Numbered from the stretch's first letter, positions 26,925 to 36,582 are shown. The stretch is DNA of 64,000 nucleotides from Iodobacter violaceini (GCF_011601265.1 NZ_JAAOLX010000011.1:1-64000); one strand, 5' to 3'. Made by a program: numbers and translations. The notes: generated by a model from the sequence alone, not told the origin.

Positions 26925-28697
26925 TTATGCCAGCAGCGCCTCCTGTTGGGCCAGCCGGCGTTGCTCAACAAATAAGCTGTTCCCCATTTTACTTTTAGCC
27001 AGATGCTTGGCATGGGTCGCGGCAGCAGCAACTTCATGATGCGTTAAATACACGCCGGTATGCGCTTCAATTACCCCGATCGATAGGCTGCTTAGTGGAA
27101 AATGCTGCAGCTCGCCGCGGCGGTCTGTGCTGCTATAGCCATTTTGCAGCTGGTGCTCGGGTTTAAATAAACTTTGTACCTTAAGCTCAAATTCTTTGAG
27201 TAAATTCTGGCAGCGCTGCTTCCAGTCTTCTGAACGAAACAGAATCATAAAATCATCCCCGCCGATATGTCCGACAAAATCCATTTGAGGATCGGCCACG
27301 CTGAGGAGCAATTCTCCCAGCATGCGTATCATTCTGTCACCGCAAGCATAGCCATACACATCGTTATAGGGTTTAAAGTGGTCCAGATCGATGTAGGCGG
27401 CAGTAAAATTGCGCTGTTCTGTCAGTAAAACTTCTATTTGTTCTTCGATAGGTACATTGCCGGGTAATAAGGTAAGCGGGTTTGCATGGCGTGCGGCCCG
27501 AATTTGTAATTCGGTAATGGCACGCATCAAATCATGGCCTGTCCCCATCCCTAAATAATGCCCCTGCCCGGTGATGATAAAGCCATCGGCAAGGTGTCTG
27601 TGATCCGCTGCGGTGACGAGCTGTGATAATTCTTGCAGGCTGGTTGAGTGCTCAACAATCAGAGGCGTGCAATCCATTAATGCTTTGCAGGGTTTATTGC
27701 CATACAGCTCGTTGGCAAAAGGCCGCCCAAAAAACTCAATGACTTCATGCCGGCGCAAAAGCCCGACAGGCCGGCCTTCATCAATCACTGGCAGGGCATG
27801 AATGTGAGGATATTTGCTGAAGATACGGCAGATTTCTGTGCCGCTTTGTTTGGGAACCACGGAGGGCACTTCAACGAGCAGCTGCCCGGCGCTCTGCTCT
27901 TTTAGCCCGCCAGGCCGGTGGTCTTTTTCCTGCAGATTAAGATTGAGCTGCCTGGGGGGATGGGTATTAGGTCGCGCAATAAAATAACCCTGTACATAGC
28001 CAATACCAATTTTTTGCACAACTTGTAAATCGGCCTGGCTTTCTATGCCTTCTGCAATGACGCGGGTGCCGGTATTGAGCGCGATATGCTGAATGGATCG
28101 TACAAACTGTCTTTTTTGCGCATCGTCAGCCAGGCCCTGGATAAAGTATTTATCAATTTTAACAAACTCAGGTTTGAGTTCTGACCACAGACGGAGTGAA
28201 GAAAACCCTTCTCCCAGATCATCAAGCGCAATTTTAAAACCCATATTCCGGTAATGCAGCAGCGCTTCTTTAAGCAGATTGTAATCGTGGGTGGGCTGGG
28301 TTTCGGTGAGCTCAATGACTACACGTTGTGGTGTAAGACCCGCATCGGTTAATAAGGCCAGCGTTGCGCCTGGCTTAAAGTCTTGCTCGGCAAGACAGGA
28401 TGGAATCACATTCAGAAACAGCCGCCCTGATAATTCTTCTTTTACAAAGGCCTTAATTACGGCTTTGCGGCAGGCAAAATCCAGTGCATGCAAACAGCCC
28501 AGCTCTTCGGCAACGCGGAAAAGATTAATAGGAGAATGCAGAAAACTGGCTGAAGGGCCACGGATAAGCCCTTCATAGCCAAAAATTTCGCCGTCTCGGG
28601 TTGATGCAATAGGTTGAAAAAGAGCCGTTAACTGGTTTTGGCTGATAATATTTTCAAGTTCGTGCTTGAGCGACTCAAGGCAGGGTGATTCATTCAT
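26925..28697 (-). CDS. EAL-CBS-GGDEF c-di-GMP phosphodiesterase
   Basis: The ATG at 28697 gives 590 residues; a TTG six codons upstream is also in frame. The order is EAL (about 15-255), a CBS pair (about 270-400) and GGDEF (about 415-575). The EAL set is complete: YEGLIRG, FLNVIPS, VIELTE, ALDDLGEG, VKIDK, AEGIES and VQGY, so phosphodiesterase activity is expected. The GGDEF signature is GGDDF near residue 480, a conservative change at the catalytic acid, and the RxxD inhibitory arginine is missing (PQMD). CBS domains usually bind adenine nucleotides, suggesting that energy state controls activity. The protein is cytoplasmic. It is a known architecture in beta- and gammaproteobacteria. Confidence 0.87.
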   Translation of the reverse strand: MNESPCLESLKHELENIISQNQLTALFQPIASTRDGEIFGYEGLIRGPSASFLHSPINLFRVAEELGCLHALDFACRKAVIKAFVKEELSGRLFLNVIPSCLAEQDFKPGATLALLTDAGLTPQRVVIELTETQPTHDYNLLKEALLHYRNMGFKIALDDLGEGFSSLRLWSELKPEFVKIDKYFIQGLADDAQKRQFVRSIQHIALNTGTRVIAEGIESQADLQVVQKIGIGYVQGYFIARPNTHPPRQLNLNLQEKDHRPGGLKEQSAGQLLVEVPSVVPKQSGTEICRIFSKYPHIHALPVIDEGRPVGLLRRHEVIEFFGRPFANELYGNKPCKALMDCTPLIVEHSTSLQELSQLVTAADHRHLADGFIITGQGHYLGMGTGHDLMRAITELQIRAARHANPLTLLPGNVPIEEQIEVLLTEQRNFTAAYIDLDHFKPYNDVYGYACGDRMIRMLGELLLSVADPQMDFVGHIGGDDFMILFRSEDWKQRCQNLLKEFELKVQSLFKPEHQLQNGYSSTDRRGELQHFPLSSLSIGVIEAHTGVYLTHHEVAAAATHAKHLAKSKMGNSLFVEQRRLAQQEALLA

Positions 28698-28795
28698 ATG
28701 AAGCCAAATATGCAACGTGAATTGTAAGAATAACAGTGGTGAGTTACGTTCGCGTTACAGATGACTCCAGCCAGTCATCCGGTAATTTAGATGAA

Positions 28796-29812
28796 CTAAA
28801 TCAATTCGGCGGCTTTAAGCTCTTGTTTTAAGTAAGCATAGAAAATAGGGGCCGCTACCAGGCCGGGTAAGCCAAAGATCGCTTCCATTAACAGCATGGC
28901 CAGTAATAGCTCCCAGGCAAATGCATGGATACGCCCGCCAACGATACGGGCATTCAGGAAGTACTCTAATTTATGAATGATTACTAAAAAGGCCAGTGAG
29001 CCTGCGGCGACGGATGCCGAAACACTCATGCTGACGGCCACAATGGCGGTATTAGAAAGAAGATTACCAATAACAGGTAATAACCCTGCCAGAAAGGTAA
29101 TCACAATCAGGGTTTTAGTCAGCGGTAACGATACGCCGAGTGAAGGCAGGATAACGGCCAGATAGATCAGCGTAAAAAAGGTATTCAGCGCGGAAATGCG
29201 AACCTGGGCAAAAACAATTTGCCGGAAAGAATTGGCTAAGCGGGAACAACGTGTTTGCAGTGCGCTGAGTAAGGGGGCTTTGTCATCACTATTGTGATGT
29301 AAAGACAGCATGGCACCAATCACCATGGCAATCAGCATTTGTGCCAGCGTATGGCCTGTGCGCGCACCAATTTGCTGCAGCTGGGCAATATGCTTATCTG
29401 ACCATTGATAGAACGCTGTTTTCCATGCACTTACATCTTGTGGAAGGCTTTCCAGCATCCAGGCGGGCAGCCAGTTGGCAAGCTCAAGGTGCAGTGCTTC
29501 GGCAATCTCGCCCGATTTTCGCATAATGCTGGGCATGGATGCCGACTCACCATGAAACACCGAAGCCAGGCTAAACCCCATTAACACCAGAAGCAGAATG
29601 ATGATGGCAGAAAAAATAATCAGGGCCACAGGTTTAGCGTGTTTGGGGGGAAGGCGTGAAACAAGGGGGGCTTGTGCCGCCTGGGCGACTAATTCATAGA
29701 CTAAAAGACCAATCAGCAAGGCAGGAAGTAAGTGATTGAGCATCACTAAGAGCAGAAATAGCCCGATGATAAAATAACTGGCAATGCGCGAGTAACGGTC
29801 GAGCTTGAGCAT
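28796..29812 (-). CDS. AI-2E (PerM/TqsA) family membrane protein
   Basis: A 338-residue polytopic protein with about eight spans and a large soluble loop around 80-155. The C-terminal half carries the family signature FLAGLLPVIGNLLSNT, and later FGLPGLVAAPIFYAYLK. Members were named for autoinducer-2 export, but many transport ions (Na+/H+) or other solutes, so the substrate is open. It is a single gene, 98 bases upstream of the EAL-CBS-GGDEF gene in the same direction, and may be co-transcribed with it. Confidence 0.85.
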   Translation of the reverse strand: MLKLDRYSRIASYFIIGLFLLLVMLNHLLPALLIGLLVYELVAQAAQAPLVSRLPPKHAKPVALIIFSAIIILLLVLMGFSLASVFHGESASMPSIMRKSGEIAEALHLELANWLPAWMLESLPQDVSAWKTAFYQWSDKHIAQLQQIGARTGHTLAQMLIAMVIGAMLSLHHNSDDKAPLLSALQTRCSRLANSFRQIVFAQVRISALNTFFTLIYLAVILPSLGVSLPLTKTLIVITFLAGLLPVIGNLLSNTAIVAVSMSVSASVAAGSLAFLVIIHKLEYFLNARIVGGRIHAFAWELLLAMLLMEAIFGLPGLVAAPIFYAYLKQELKAAELI

Positions 29813-29911
29813 GATTTAATCCGGGAGTCGGTAGGTCAGGTTATGTGTAAGGGGGTAGGCTTCAGGAGCAGGCCGCCTTAATGACGGCCTGCTTTTTGCT
29901 CATCCAAACAG

Positions 29912-31510
29912 CTACATCGAAAAGCGATTGGTAATCGGCATGCGCCAGTCTTTGCCAAAAGCGCGATGAGTAATGCGTGGCCCAACCGGAGCCTGACGGC
30001 GCTTGTATTCATTGATGGTGAGTAAATGCACCACGCGATCCACATCCGCCTTAGCAAAGCCTTTGGCAATAATGTCGGCACGGCTCAGGTTTTCTTCTAC
30101 ATAGGCTTGCAAAATGGCGTCCAGAATTTCATAAGCAGGTAATGAATCCTGATCGGTTTGATCCGGGCGAAGTTCCGCTGATGGCGGGCGGGTGATAATC
30201 CGTTCCGGAATCACCACTCCTTGCGTATTGCGCCAGCTGGATAACTGATAAACCAGTGTTTTTGCCACGTCTTTAAGCACAGCAAAGCCACCCGCCATAT
30301 CGCCATAGAGCGTAGCGTAACCGGTGGTCATTTCGGATTTATTGCCCGTGGTGAGCACCAGCTTGCCTGACTTGTTTGAAAGCGCCATCAGGAGCGTACC
30401 CCGGGCGCGGGCTTGCAGGTTTTCTTCGGTGGTATCCGCTGCCAGGCCTTCAAATTCAGCGGAAAGGCCGTTCATAAAGGCTTCGTAGATCGGCCAGATT
30501 TCGATTTCTGAATACTTGCAGCCCAGGATTTTAATCATTTCGCGCGAGTCATTTACGCTGATGTCCGCGGTGTAGCGGGAGGGCATCATGACCGCATGCA
30601 CCTTATCTGCACCTAAGGCATCCACAGCAATGGCGAGCGTGAGCGCAGAATCAATGCCGCCAGATAAGCCAAGCAGCACGCCAGGAAAGCGGTTTTTGCC
30701 GATATAGTCCTGTACGCCCAAAACAAGGGCCTGATAGGCGCTGGCTTCGTCGCTTAAATCCGGGGTGATTTCAGCGGTTTGCAGATCGCCTTTTTGATAT
30801 TCAACGATCGCTACTTGCTCGCTGAATGCGGGTAACTGCGCAACCAGCTCGCCTGATTTATTCAGGGCAAAAGACTGGCCGTCGAAAATCAGCTCATCTT
30901 GCCCGCCCACCATATTGCAATACACCATCGCCATGCCTGTTTCGTCCACTCGCTGGCCGACGACTTCGCGGCGGGTGGATTGCTTGGCCTGGTTGTACGG
31001 AGATGCATTCAGTATGAGTAATAATTCAGCCCCCTCGTCATCCGCGGCGGAGGCAGGCTCTACATCCCAGATATCTTCACAAATGGCTAAGCCAATCTGC
31101 ACGCCATCCTGTTCGAATACAAAGGGCGAATAGCCGGGTGAAAAATAACGTACTTCATCAAATACCTGATCATTAGGCAGCAGCAATTTGTCGTAGCGGC
31201 CTAATACATTGCCATCCCGAATCACGATGGCGCTGTTAAAACGCTCGTCGCCACTGGCGCGCGGATAGCCCAGCACCAGCGTAATGCCGTCCAGCTCGTC
31301 AATAAAGCGGCCAACGCACTGGGCGCACTCGGCTAAAAAGGCCGGGCGCAGCAGCAGGTCTTCCGGTGGATAGCCGCTTAACGCCAGCTCTGGCGTGAGC
31401 AAAATATCCGCGCCTTTGGCCTTTGCCTCGGCGGCGGCCGCAAAGATTTTGGTCGTGTTGCCGGCAAGATCGCCGACGATGGAGTTGAGCTGGGCAAGGG
31501 CGATTTTCAT
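29912..31510 (-). CDS. nadE: Glutamine-dependent NAD+ synthetase
   Basis: The ATG at 31510 (KIALAQLNSIVGDLAGNT) is the family start; an upstream TTG adds eight residues without support. The 532-residue protein has an N-terminal nitrilase-type glutaminase with the Glu41 (TPELALSGYP), Lys108 (YDKLLLPND) and Cys144 (AICEDIWD) triad. The C-terminal ATP-pyrophosphatase domain carries LSGGIDSALTLAIA. It makes NAD+ from deamido-NAD+, ATP and glutamine in the cytoplasm. It is a single gene. The hairpin at 29868-29892 lies just past its stop but has its T-run on the wrong strand. Confidence 0.95.
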   Translation of the reverse strand: MKIALAQLNSIVGDLAGNTTKIFAAAAEAKAKGADILLTPELALSGYPPEDLLLRPAFLAECAQCVGRFIDELDGITLVLGYPRASGDERFNSAIVIRDGNVLGRYDKLLLPNDQVFDEVRYFSPGYSPFVFEQDGVQIGLAICEDIWDVEPASAADDEGAELLLILNASPYNQAKQSTRREVVGQRVDETGMAMVYCNMVGGQDELIFDGQSFALNKSGELVAQLPAFSEQVAIVEYQKGDLQTAEITPDLSDEASAYQALVLGVQDYIGKNRFPGVLLGLSGGIDSALTLAIAVDALGADKVHAVMMPSRYTADISVNDSREMIKILGCKYSEIEIWPIYEAFMNGLSAEFEGLAADTTEENLQARARGTLLMALSNKSGKLVLTTGNKSEMTTGYATLYGDMAGGFAVLKDVAKTLVYQLSSWRNTQGVVIPERIITRPPSAELRPDQTDQDSLPAYEILDAILQAYVEENLSRADIIAKGFAKADVDRVVHLLTINEYKRRQAPVGPRITHRAFGKDWRMPITNRFSM

Positions 31511-31606
31511 CGGATGAGTTTCGGCTGGAAGCAAAAAACCTATTTTAAGCCAGAACGCTGCGGGAATGTACGCTGGCCTCAGTTTTATCGCTGCACTGCA
31601 GAACGC

Positions 31607-31725
31607 TCAGATGATCACCTCATCCAGCCGGTAGCGGGAGGCAATGCTTTGCACATCCTGCGCCATATTTTGCAAGGCTGGCTGCGGTGTTTGCGGCTTT
31701 ATCGATGGCTGTGCTGGTTTATGTC
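31607..31725 (-). pseudogene. Frameshifted C-terminal remnant of a chemoreceptor
   Basis: Reading the minus strand, one frame gives STAIDKAANTAASL and the next frame, one base off, continues QNMAQDVQSIASRYRL then DEVII and a TGA stop at 31609-31607. Joined, this is a typical C-terminal tail of a methyl-accepting chemotaxis protein. One base lost or gained near 31673 explains the break, and a TAA lies in frame just upstream of STAID. Nothing further upstream looks chemoreceptor-like, so only the last 35-40 codons remain. It lies in the 435-base gap between nadE and an intact chemoreceptor gene of opposite orientation. Confidence 0.45.
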
Positions 31726-31945
31726 TCCCGGTGCATTAAGTGTGTTGTACACGCGTATGACTTTCTGTATGGCAGCGAATAATTTTCTGTGAGATTGAGT
31801 AACGGCACAGAGAATTTGAACCTTTCAAGTTCGTCGCAGGGCTGAATGAAATGATTTATCTGTTATTGGATAGCTAATTCTTTATTTCTTAATTCAAAGC
31901 TGTCCTATTCTTGAATGGAGCATTTGGCTCTATGGGGCTTACAGT

Positions 31946-33562
31946 ATGCGCAGTGTAAAAAGCATGTTTTTGGCGTTGGGGTTCTTGGTCGTACTTACCT
32001 TGATTTTGCTGGCCAGCGTGGTGATTTTATTAAAGAAAAGCGCCGATGAGCATGGCCAGACCGAGTTTCAGCGATACAACTCTTATTTACTGGCCGATGA
32101 GCTAAGGCAAAGCTCTGATGATTTGACCCGTCTTGCCCGTAGTTATGTCATAACCGGCGATGCCAAATATGAAAAGCAATACTGGGATGTGCTGGATATT
32201 CGCAATGGAAAAAAGCCCAGGCCTCAGGAGTATCAGCGTATTTATTGGGATTTTAAGGCGGTTAGTGATCGTTTGCCCCGGCCTGATGGGGAGCAAATTG
32301 CTTTGCAACAATTAATGCTCAAGGCAGGCTTTACTGAAGCCGAATTTGCCAAATTAAAAGAAGCTCAGGCTAATTCTGATGGTTTGGTGAAAAATGAAAC
32401 CATTGCAATGAATGCGGTAAAAGGATTTTTTGCTGATGAAGCCGGGGGCTTTACGAAGAAGGGTGAGCCAGATTTAAAACTCGCAGCCGATTTAATGCAT
32501 AACACGACGTATCACCAGTACAAAGCACAAATTATGCGTCCGGTAGATGACTTTTTTGTCTTGCTGGATAAAAGAACCATGCTTGCCGTGAACAAGGCCG
32601 AGCAAAAAGAGCTGTCTTTTTTAAAGCTTTTGCTGGCCATACTTTTTTTATTTGGTCTTGCCATCTTGCTGGCTCTGGGATGGATGTACCACCGTCTTAT
32701 TCGTTTAATGGGGTGTGAGCCAAGGGAGGCTTTGCAATATGTGCAAGAAATTGCGGCAGGAAACTTAAACTCCCGATTTCATGTGCTTTATGAGCAAAGT
32801 TTGTTAGGGGCGCTGGATGGAATGCTGCAGCGTTTCAGGCAGGTGATTGGAGATATCAAAGCTGCGTCGGGCGTGCTGGCTCTGACATCAGAGCGGGTGA
32901 ATGCCTCGGCTCAACGCTTATCGCAAAATTCATCAGAACAAATGATGAATATTGAAAATACCAGCGTGTCTCTTAAAGAGATTAATTTTACGGTGGGCAA
33001 AAATAGCGAAAATGCTCAAATGACCGACAGTATGGCGGGGAAATCAGCTGGTGATGCTGCAAATGGTGGCGAAGCCGTCAGGCAAACAGTTAATGCCATG
33101 CGACAAATTGCCAGAAAGATTGGTGTGATTGATGATATTGCTTATCAGACTAATTTATTGGCCCTTAATGCAGCGATTGAAGCGGCCAGAGCCGGTGAAA
33201 ATGGTAAGGGTTTTGCGGTTGTTGCATCCGAAGTTAGAAAACTGGCTGAGCGCAGCCAGCTGGCCGCACAGGAAATCAGTGATCTGGCCGCAAACAGCGT
33301 GAGCCAGGCAGAGGCTGCGGGTAAGCTGCTCGAAGAAATTGTGCCATCTATCCGAAAAACATCTTTGCTGATTCAGGAAATTTCTTTTGCCTCACAAGAG
33401 CAGGCGCAGGGGATTGATCACATCAGCTGCGCCGTAGAGCAGCTTACTCAAAGCACTCAGGCCAATGCCAGCGATGCTGATTCACTCAGCTGTGCGGCCC
33501 AGGAGCTGGCAGAGCATGCCCGGGTGCTGGAAAAAAATATTGGTTTTTTTCAAGGCAGGTAG
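31946..33562 (+). CDS. Methyl-accepting chemotaxis protein
   Basis: A 538-residue chemoreceptor. TM1 is at 8-30, followed by a periplasmic helical sensor domain of about 190 residues, TM2 at about 226-248, a HAMP-like region (about 250-300), and the cytoplasmic coiled coil. The signalling tip (about 392-435: [20 protein letters not shown] then [16 protein letters not shown]) is canonical and contacts CheA/CheW. No NWETF-type CheR/CheB tether is present at the C terminus. The ligand is unknown. It is a single gene next to a chemoreceptor remnant; the sensor domain is divergent, as usual. Confidence 0.93.
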   Translation: MRSVKSMFLALGFLVVLTLILLASVVILLKKSADEHGQTEFQRYNSYLLADELRQSSDDLTRLARSYVITGDAKYEKQYWDVLDIRNGKKPRPQEYQRIYWDFKAVSDRLPRPDGEQIALQQLMLKAGFTEAEFAKLKEAQANSDGLVKNETIAMNAVKGFFADEAGGFTKKGEPDLKLAADLMHNTTYHQYKAQIMRPVDDFFVLLDKRTMLAVNKAEQKELSFLKLLLAILFLFGLAILLALGWMYHRLIRLMGCEPREALQYVQEIAAGNLNSRFHVLYEQSLLGALDGMLQRFRQVIGDIKAASGVLALTSERVNASAQRLSQNSSEQMMNIENTSVSLKEINFTVGKNSENAQMTDSMAGKSAGDAANGGEAVRQTVNAMRQIARKIGVIDDIAYQTNLLALNAAIEAARAGENGKGFAVVASEVRKLAERSQLAAQEISDLAANSVSQAEAAGKLLEEIVPSIRKTSLLIQEISFASQEQAQGIDHISCAVEQLTQSTQANASDADSLSCAAQELAEHARVLEKNIGFFQGR

Positions 33563-33616
33563 ATTTTGGGGGAGCAGAGATCAGTGTTAATAAAGGTAAT
33601 CCCCACTCCCCGCGGC

Positions 33617-35041
33617 TTATTCCTCAAACGGCATAATGCTTTCTGCATAATCAAACAGGGCGGAAAGGATACTGGCTTGCGCGTCACTGACGTTTTCGGA
33701 CAAAGTATCTATTGTGTCGCCAAAGGCTTCCAGTGTGCGGGCACCGCCTGCGCCGTCAAATAATCTGGCTGCACGATGCTGCTCCCAGCGGCGCAGTTCG
33801 GCTGGGTTCAGGCTGTGCGGGAAGTTTCTGGCACGGTAGCGGAAAAACACTTCTTCAAGGCGGCGGTCTTCAAAGCTCACCCGCTCTTTTGCCAGCTCTT
33901 CAGGGCTGAAGTGGCGGAGTTTGGCCAGCAGGCGCTTATCGTTATTGCCGATAAACCCGCCGTATAAATCTTCATCCACATCGGCTTGGGCATGCTCACT
34001 GGTAAATACCTGCTGCCAGATTGCGCTCATATCGGGAGCGCTTCCGGCGATTTGGGCGTGGGCTAAGGCCTGTTCTACATCGATATTCCAGTGTGCGGCC
34101 CGCTCGCTGCTTAAGGTTTTGAGATTACCGATCACAATCGGGGACTTATTAATATGAATGCTTTTAATTGGCAGGCGGGTGACGCCTTCGGGTAAATCAG
34201 CCGTTTTGCTGAACATGCGCAGGCGTATGGTTTCCGCATCTAAAGTGAAAATCTCGCTTGGATCAAAGGCTAAATCCCAAACAATGATTTCGTTTTTATT
34301 GCTGGGGTGCATGGCGAGTGGCCAGACCAGCGCGATGCAGCCACGCTCGGCAGAAAACATGCCGCTGATATGCAGAAATGGCTTGCTGTCAGACAGGCCT
34401 ATTTGCTCCAGTACTTTGTCTTTTTTACGCAGTGAAAAGCAAAAGTCGAAGAGTTTGGGTTGTTTCTCACGGATCAGCCGTGCCAGAGCGATGGTGGCGC
34501 GTACATCAGACAGCGCATCGTGAGCCGCTTCGTGGCTGATGCCGTTGGCCCTGGTGAGGTGCTCAAGTTTGAAGGAAGGGCGGCCATCATCGTGTGTGGG
34601 CCAGATGATTCCTTCAGGGCGCAGCGCATAGGTGGTGCGTACCACATCGAGTAAATCCCAGCGGCTGCAATCATTTTGCCATTCACGTGAGTAGGGCTCG
34701 ATCAGATTGCGCCAGAACATAAAGCGTGTGACTTCATCGTCAAAACGAATGGTGTTGTAGCCCAAAGACACGGTTTCGGGCGTGGCCAGCTCGGCCTCAA
34801 TACGGGCGGCAAATTCAAATTCATCCACGCCATTTTCTAAGCAATGTTGCGGCGTAATGCCGGTCAGCAGGCAGGCTTCCGGGTCGGGCAGGTAGTCGGG
34901 GGCGGGTTTACAGAAAATATTGAGCGGCTTGCCGATTTCATTTAATGCTGCATCGGTGCGAATGCCGGCAAATTGCGAAGGGCGATCACGGCGCGGGTTG
35001 ATGCCAAAGGTTTCGTAATCGTGCCAGTAAAAGGTATGCAT
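33617..35041 (-). CDS. sbcB: Exodeoxyribonuclease I
   Basis: A 474-residue ExoI of standard length. The DEDDh exonuclease domain starts with FYWHDYETFGINPRRDRPSQ (4-23), where Asp8 and Glu10 bind metal, and continues with GYNTIRFDDEVTRFMFW and HEAAHDALSDVRATIALA (the His and Asp of motif III). The C-terminal SH3-like and helical parts (EELAKERVSFEDRRLEEVFF, RYRARNFP) are family-specific. It degrades single-stranded DNA 3' to 5' and acts in mismatch repair and recombination. It is a single gene. Confidence 0.95.
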   Translation of the reverse strand: MHTFYWHDYETFGINPRRDRPSQFAGIRTDAALNEIGKPLNIFCKPAPDYLPDPEACLLTGITPQHCLENGVDEFEFAARIEAELATPETVSLGYNTIRFDDEVTRFMFWRNLIEPYSREWQNDCSRWDLLDVVRTTYALRPEGIIWPTHDDGRPSFKLEHLTRANGISHEAAHDALSDVRATIALARLIREKQPKLFDFCFSLRKKDKVLEQIGLSDSKPFLHISGMFSAERGCIALVWPLAMHPSNKNEIIVWDLAFDPSEIFTLDAETIRLRMFSKTADLPEGVTRLPIKSIHINKSPIVIGNLKTLSSERAAHWNIDVEQALAHAQIAGSAPDMSAIWQQVFTSEHAQADVDEDLYGGFIGNNDKRLLAKLRHFSPEELAKERVSFEDRRLEEVFFRYRARNFPHSLNPAELRRWEQHRAARLFDGAGGARTLEAFGDTIDTLSENVSDAQASILSALFDYAESIMPFEE

Positions 35042-35178
35042 ATAGATAAAGCCTCAAAGAATCGCTGCCCGATTATAAGGCTTTTGACTTTGCATGGCGC
35101 TTTGTAACTATTCAGTAGTACGGAAAAGCAGCGCCGGTTTAAAGGGCAGAATGCTAAATCTTGAAACACAGGGTAAAA

Positions 35179-35219
35179 CGAGGGCGCAGAGAAAACCTTA
35201 TTTTCCTCTGTGCCCCTCC
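35179..35219. repeat. Intergenic CTCTGTG-type imperfect palindrome
   Basis: GAGGGCGCAGAGAAAA, a five-base loop CCTTA and TTTTCCTCTGTGCCCCTC form an imperfect inverted repeat in the 220-base gap between sbcB and the TIGR03790 gene. The CTCTGTG core recurs at 39961-40157, 45193-45381 and 56143-56261. Confidence 0.5.
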
Positions 35220-35261
35220 GTATTCTCCCATTGCCGTGGTTTGTGGCGGAACGTTACCAGG

Positions 35262-36323
35262 TTATTGCTTGCGCGGGCTAAGGCTGCGAAACGGCGCGGC
35301 CAGCGGGTCACCAATAAATACGCCCTGAGCAGGCCATTCCACACTTTTCCAATAGGCTTCAACGGCAGAGGCTCCGGCCAGATAGTGAAAGAGCAAAACC
35401 TGCGGGTGAGGGAATTTTTGCGGATATGAATAAGGCTCGCTCACCGTGCCGTAGCTGGCGGTAGCGCCAGCTTCCAGCCATTTTAGGCTGCTCATCTGGC
35501 CGCTGTCGGTCAGCATGCCGCCATAAGAAGTCAGGTGATCGGCCAGTGCACCGGGTAAAAACTGCAGGGTTTCCAGCTTATCTACCTTTGCCAGCCCTGT
35601 TTGATAAATCAGAACATCTTTTTTATTGCTAAGGGCATCGCTGGCCAGATTTTCTATTCTCACAGGCGGGTGTTGCAGGGTTTGGCTTTTGGGGAATAGG
35701 GGCGCTCTGGCGCTGCGCGTTGTATCGCTGGTTGTTAAATAATAAGCAGTACCCCGTGGGAAATTCCCCCATGACTCATTGCCCCGGTCAATCAGCTTTT
35801 TTGCCTCTGTCAGATTATTGGCCGCCAGCATCATACTGGGCCGTATACCCAGATCACTGAAAGGCAGGGTGCTGGCGTGGTTAAAGTAAGGGGACGCGGG
35901 CGTAGGCTTGCCACTATCCTGGCAAAGCCCCTCTTTATATCCCAGCGTAAAGACATAGGTCATTCCAAGGCAATTGACCCGATAAGGCCTGGCCCATGCG
36001 AGCGCCAGTGCCTGAATATGCGCAGGCAGTGCCGCATCCAGCTCAGCCTTAGCTACGGCAAATTCACCTTCACTGACCCAGGTGCGATCAATTGGCAGAC
36101 TGATCTCAAAAATCTGCTCTGCTTTTAAACCATGTTTTTGTACGTAATAACGGGCAATCTCAGCAGAGAGCGGATCATTACGATTCACCACCACCGCCAG
36201 CTGGCTGGCATTGAGCTGATAAAAAGGCAATTTGGGTGGCGCGGCCCAAAGCGATGCAGAAATAAATAAAGGGATAAGGGCAAGCTTCACGAGTCGGGCT
36301 CTGGAGACGAGAATGAGCAGCAT
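35262..36323 (-). CDS. TIGR03790 family secreted protein
   Basis: The open frame extends into tRNA-His, but the residues upstream of about 60 are tRNA translation and terminator. The ATG at 36323 is chosen because it gives a signal peptide (LVKLALIPLFISASLWA) and about 353 residues; a GTG at 36290 is also possible. The mature protein matches TIGR03790: LAVVVNRNDPLSAEIARYYV near its start, a central ALAWARPYRVNCLGMTYVFT, and SYGTVSEPYSYPQKFPHPQV near the end. The family is found in proteobacteria and planctomycetes and has no known function; it is peptidase-like only in appearance. It is a single gene directly downstream of the tRNA operon. Confidence 0.75.
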   Translation of the reverse strand: MLLILVSRARLVKLALIPLFISASLWAAPPKLPFYQLNASQLAVVVNRNDPLSAEIARYYVQKHGLKAEQIFEISLPIDRTWVSEGEFAVAKAELDAALPAHIQALALAWARPYRVNCLGMTYVFTLGYKEGLCQDSGKPTPASPYFNHASTLPFSDLGIRPSMMLAANNLTEAKKLIDRGNESWGNFPRGTAYYLTTSDTTRSARAPLFPKSQTLQHPPVRIENLASDALSNKKDVLIYQTGLAKVDKLETLQFLPGALADHLTSYGGMLTDSGQMSSLKWLEAGATASYGTVSEPYSYPQKFPHPQVLLFHYLAGASAVEAYWKSVEWPAQGVFIGDPLAAPFRSLSPRKQ

Positions 36324-36390
36324 CGTATGGCAAGTACATGAGCAATGCCACATAAACAATATGGAAGGGAGAGCTGGATGACTGAAATGA

Positions 36391-36419
36391 AAAAACCCAG
36401 CCGAAGCTGGGTTTTTTTT
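36391..36419 (-). terminator. Terminator of the tRNA operon
   Basis: AAAAACCCAGC and GCTGGGTTTTT-type arms form a strong hairpin with A/T runs on both sides, immediately past the tRNA-His 3' end in the minus direction. Confidence 0.88.
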
Positions 36420-36424
36420 ATTAC

Positions 36425-36501
36425 TGGGGTGGCTGATGGGGCTCGAACCCACGACAACAGGAATCACAATCCTGGACTCTACCAACTGAGCTACAGCCAC
36501 C
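36425..36501 (-). tRNA. tRNA-His (anticodon GTG)
   Basis: Minus strand: GGTGGCTG acceptor including the extra G-1 that pairs with C73, D-arm TAGCTCAGTTGGTAGA, anticodon loop TTGTGAT giving GTG, T-arm with GGGTTCGAGCCCC, and an encoded CCA. The additional 5' G is diagnostic of histidine tRNA. Third and last gene of the Pro-Arg-His operon. Confidence 0.97.
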
Positions 36502-36582
36502 GCTGAGCGGTGCGTTTTAGACTTAAACTACTACAAGTCTGAAACAAAAATTTTGGTTCGTTTTAATAGTCGATTACACACT

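Noticed and set aside
28796-29812. Quorum sensing by autoinducer-2 inferred from the AI-2E family name
   Set aside because: The name is historical; most members transport other solutes and no luxS or lsr gene is in the window.
29868-29897. Strong hairpin GCAGGCCG/CGGCCTGC with TTTTT after nadE
   Set aside because: The T-run follows the stem on the plus strand, whereas both neighbouring genes are transcribed from the minus strand, so it is not a convincing terminator for either.
31514-31792. 92-codon plus-strand open frame upstream of the chemoreceptor gene
   Set aside because: It has no recognisable motif, and the same DNA on the minus strand carries a recognisable chemoreceptor tail, which explains the lack of stop codons.
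36324-36500. N-terminal extension of the TIGR03790 protein
   Set aside because: It is the translation of tRNA-His and its terminator. The tRNA on the same strand is certain.
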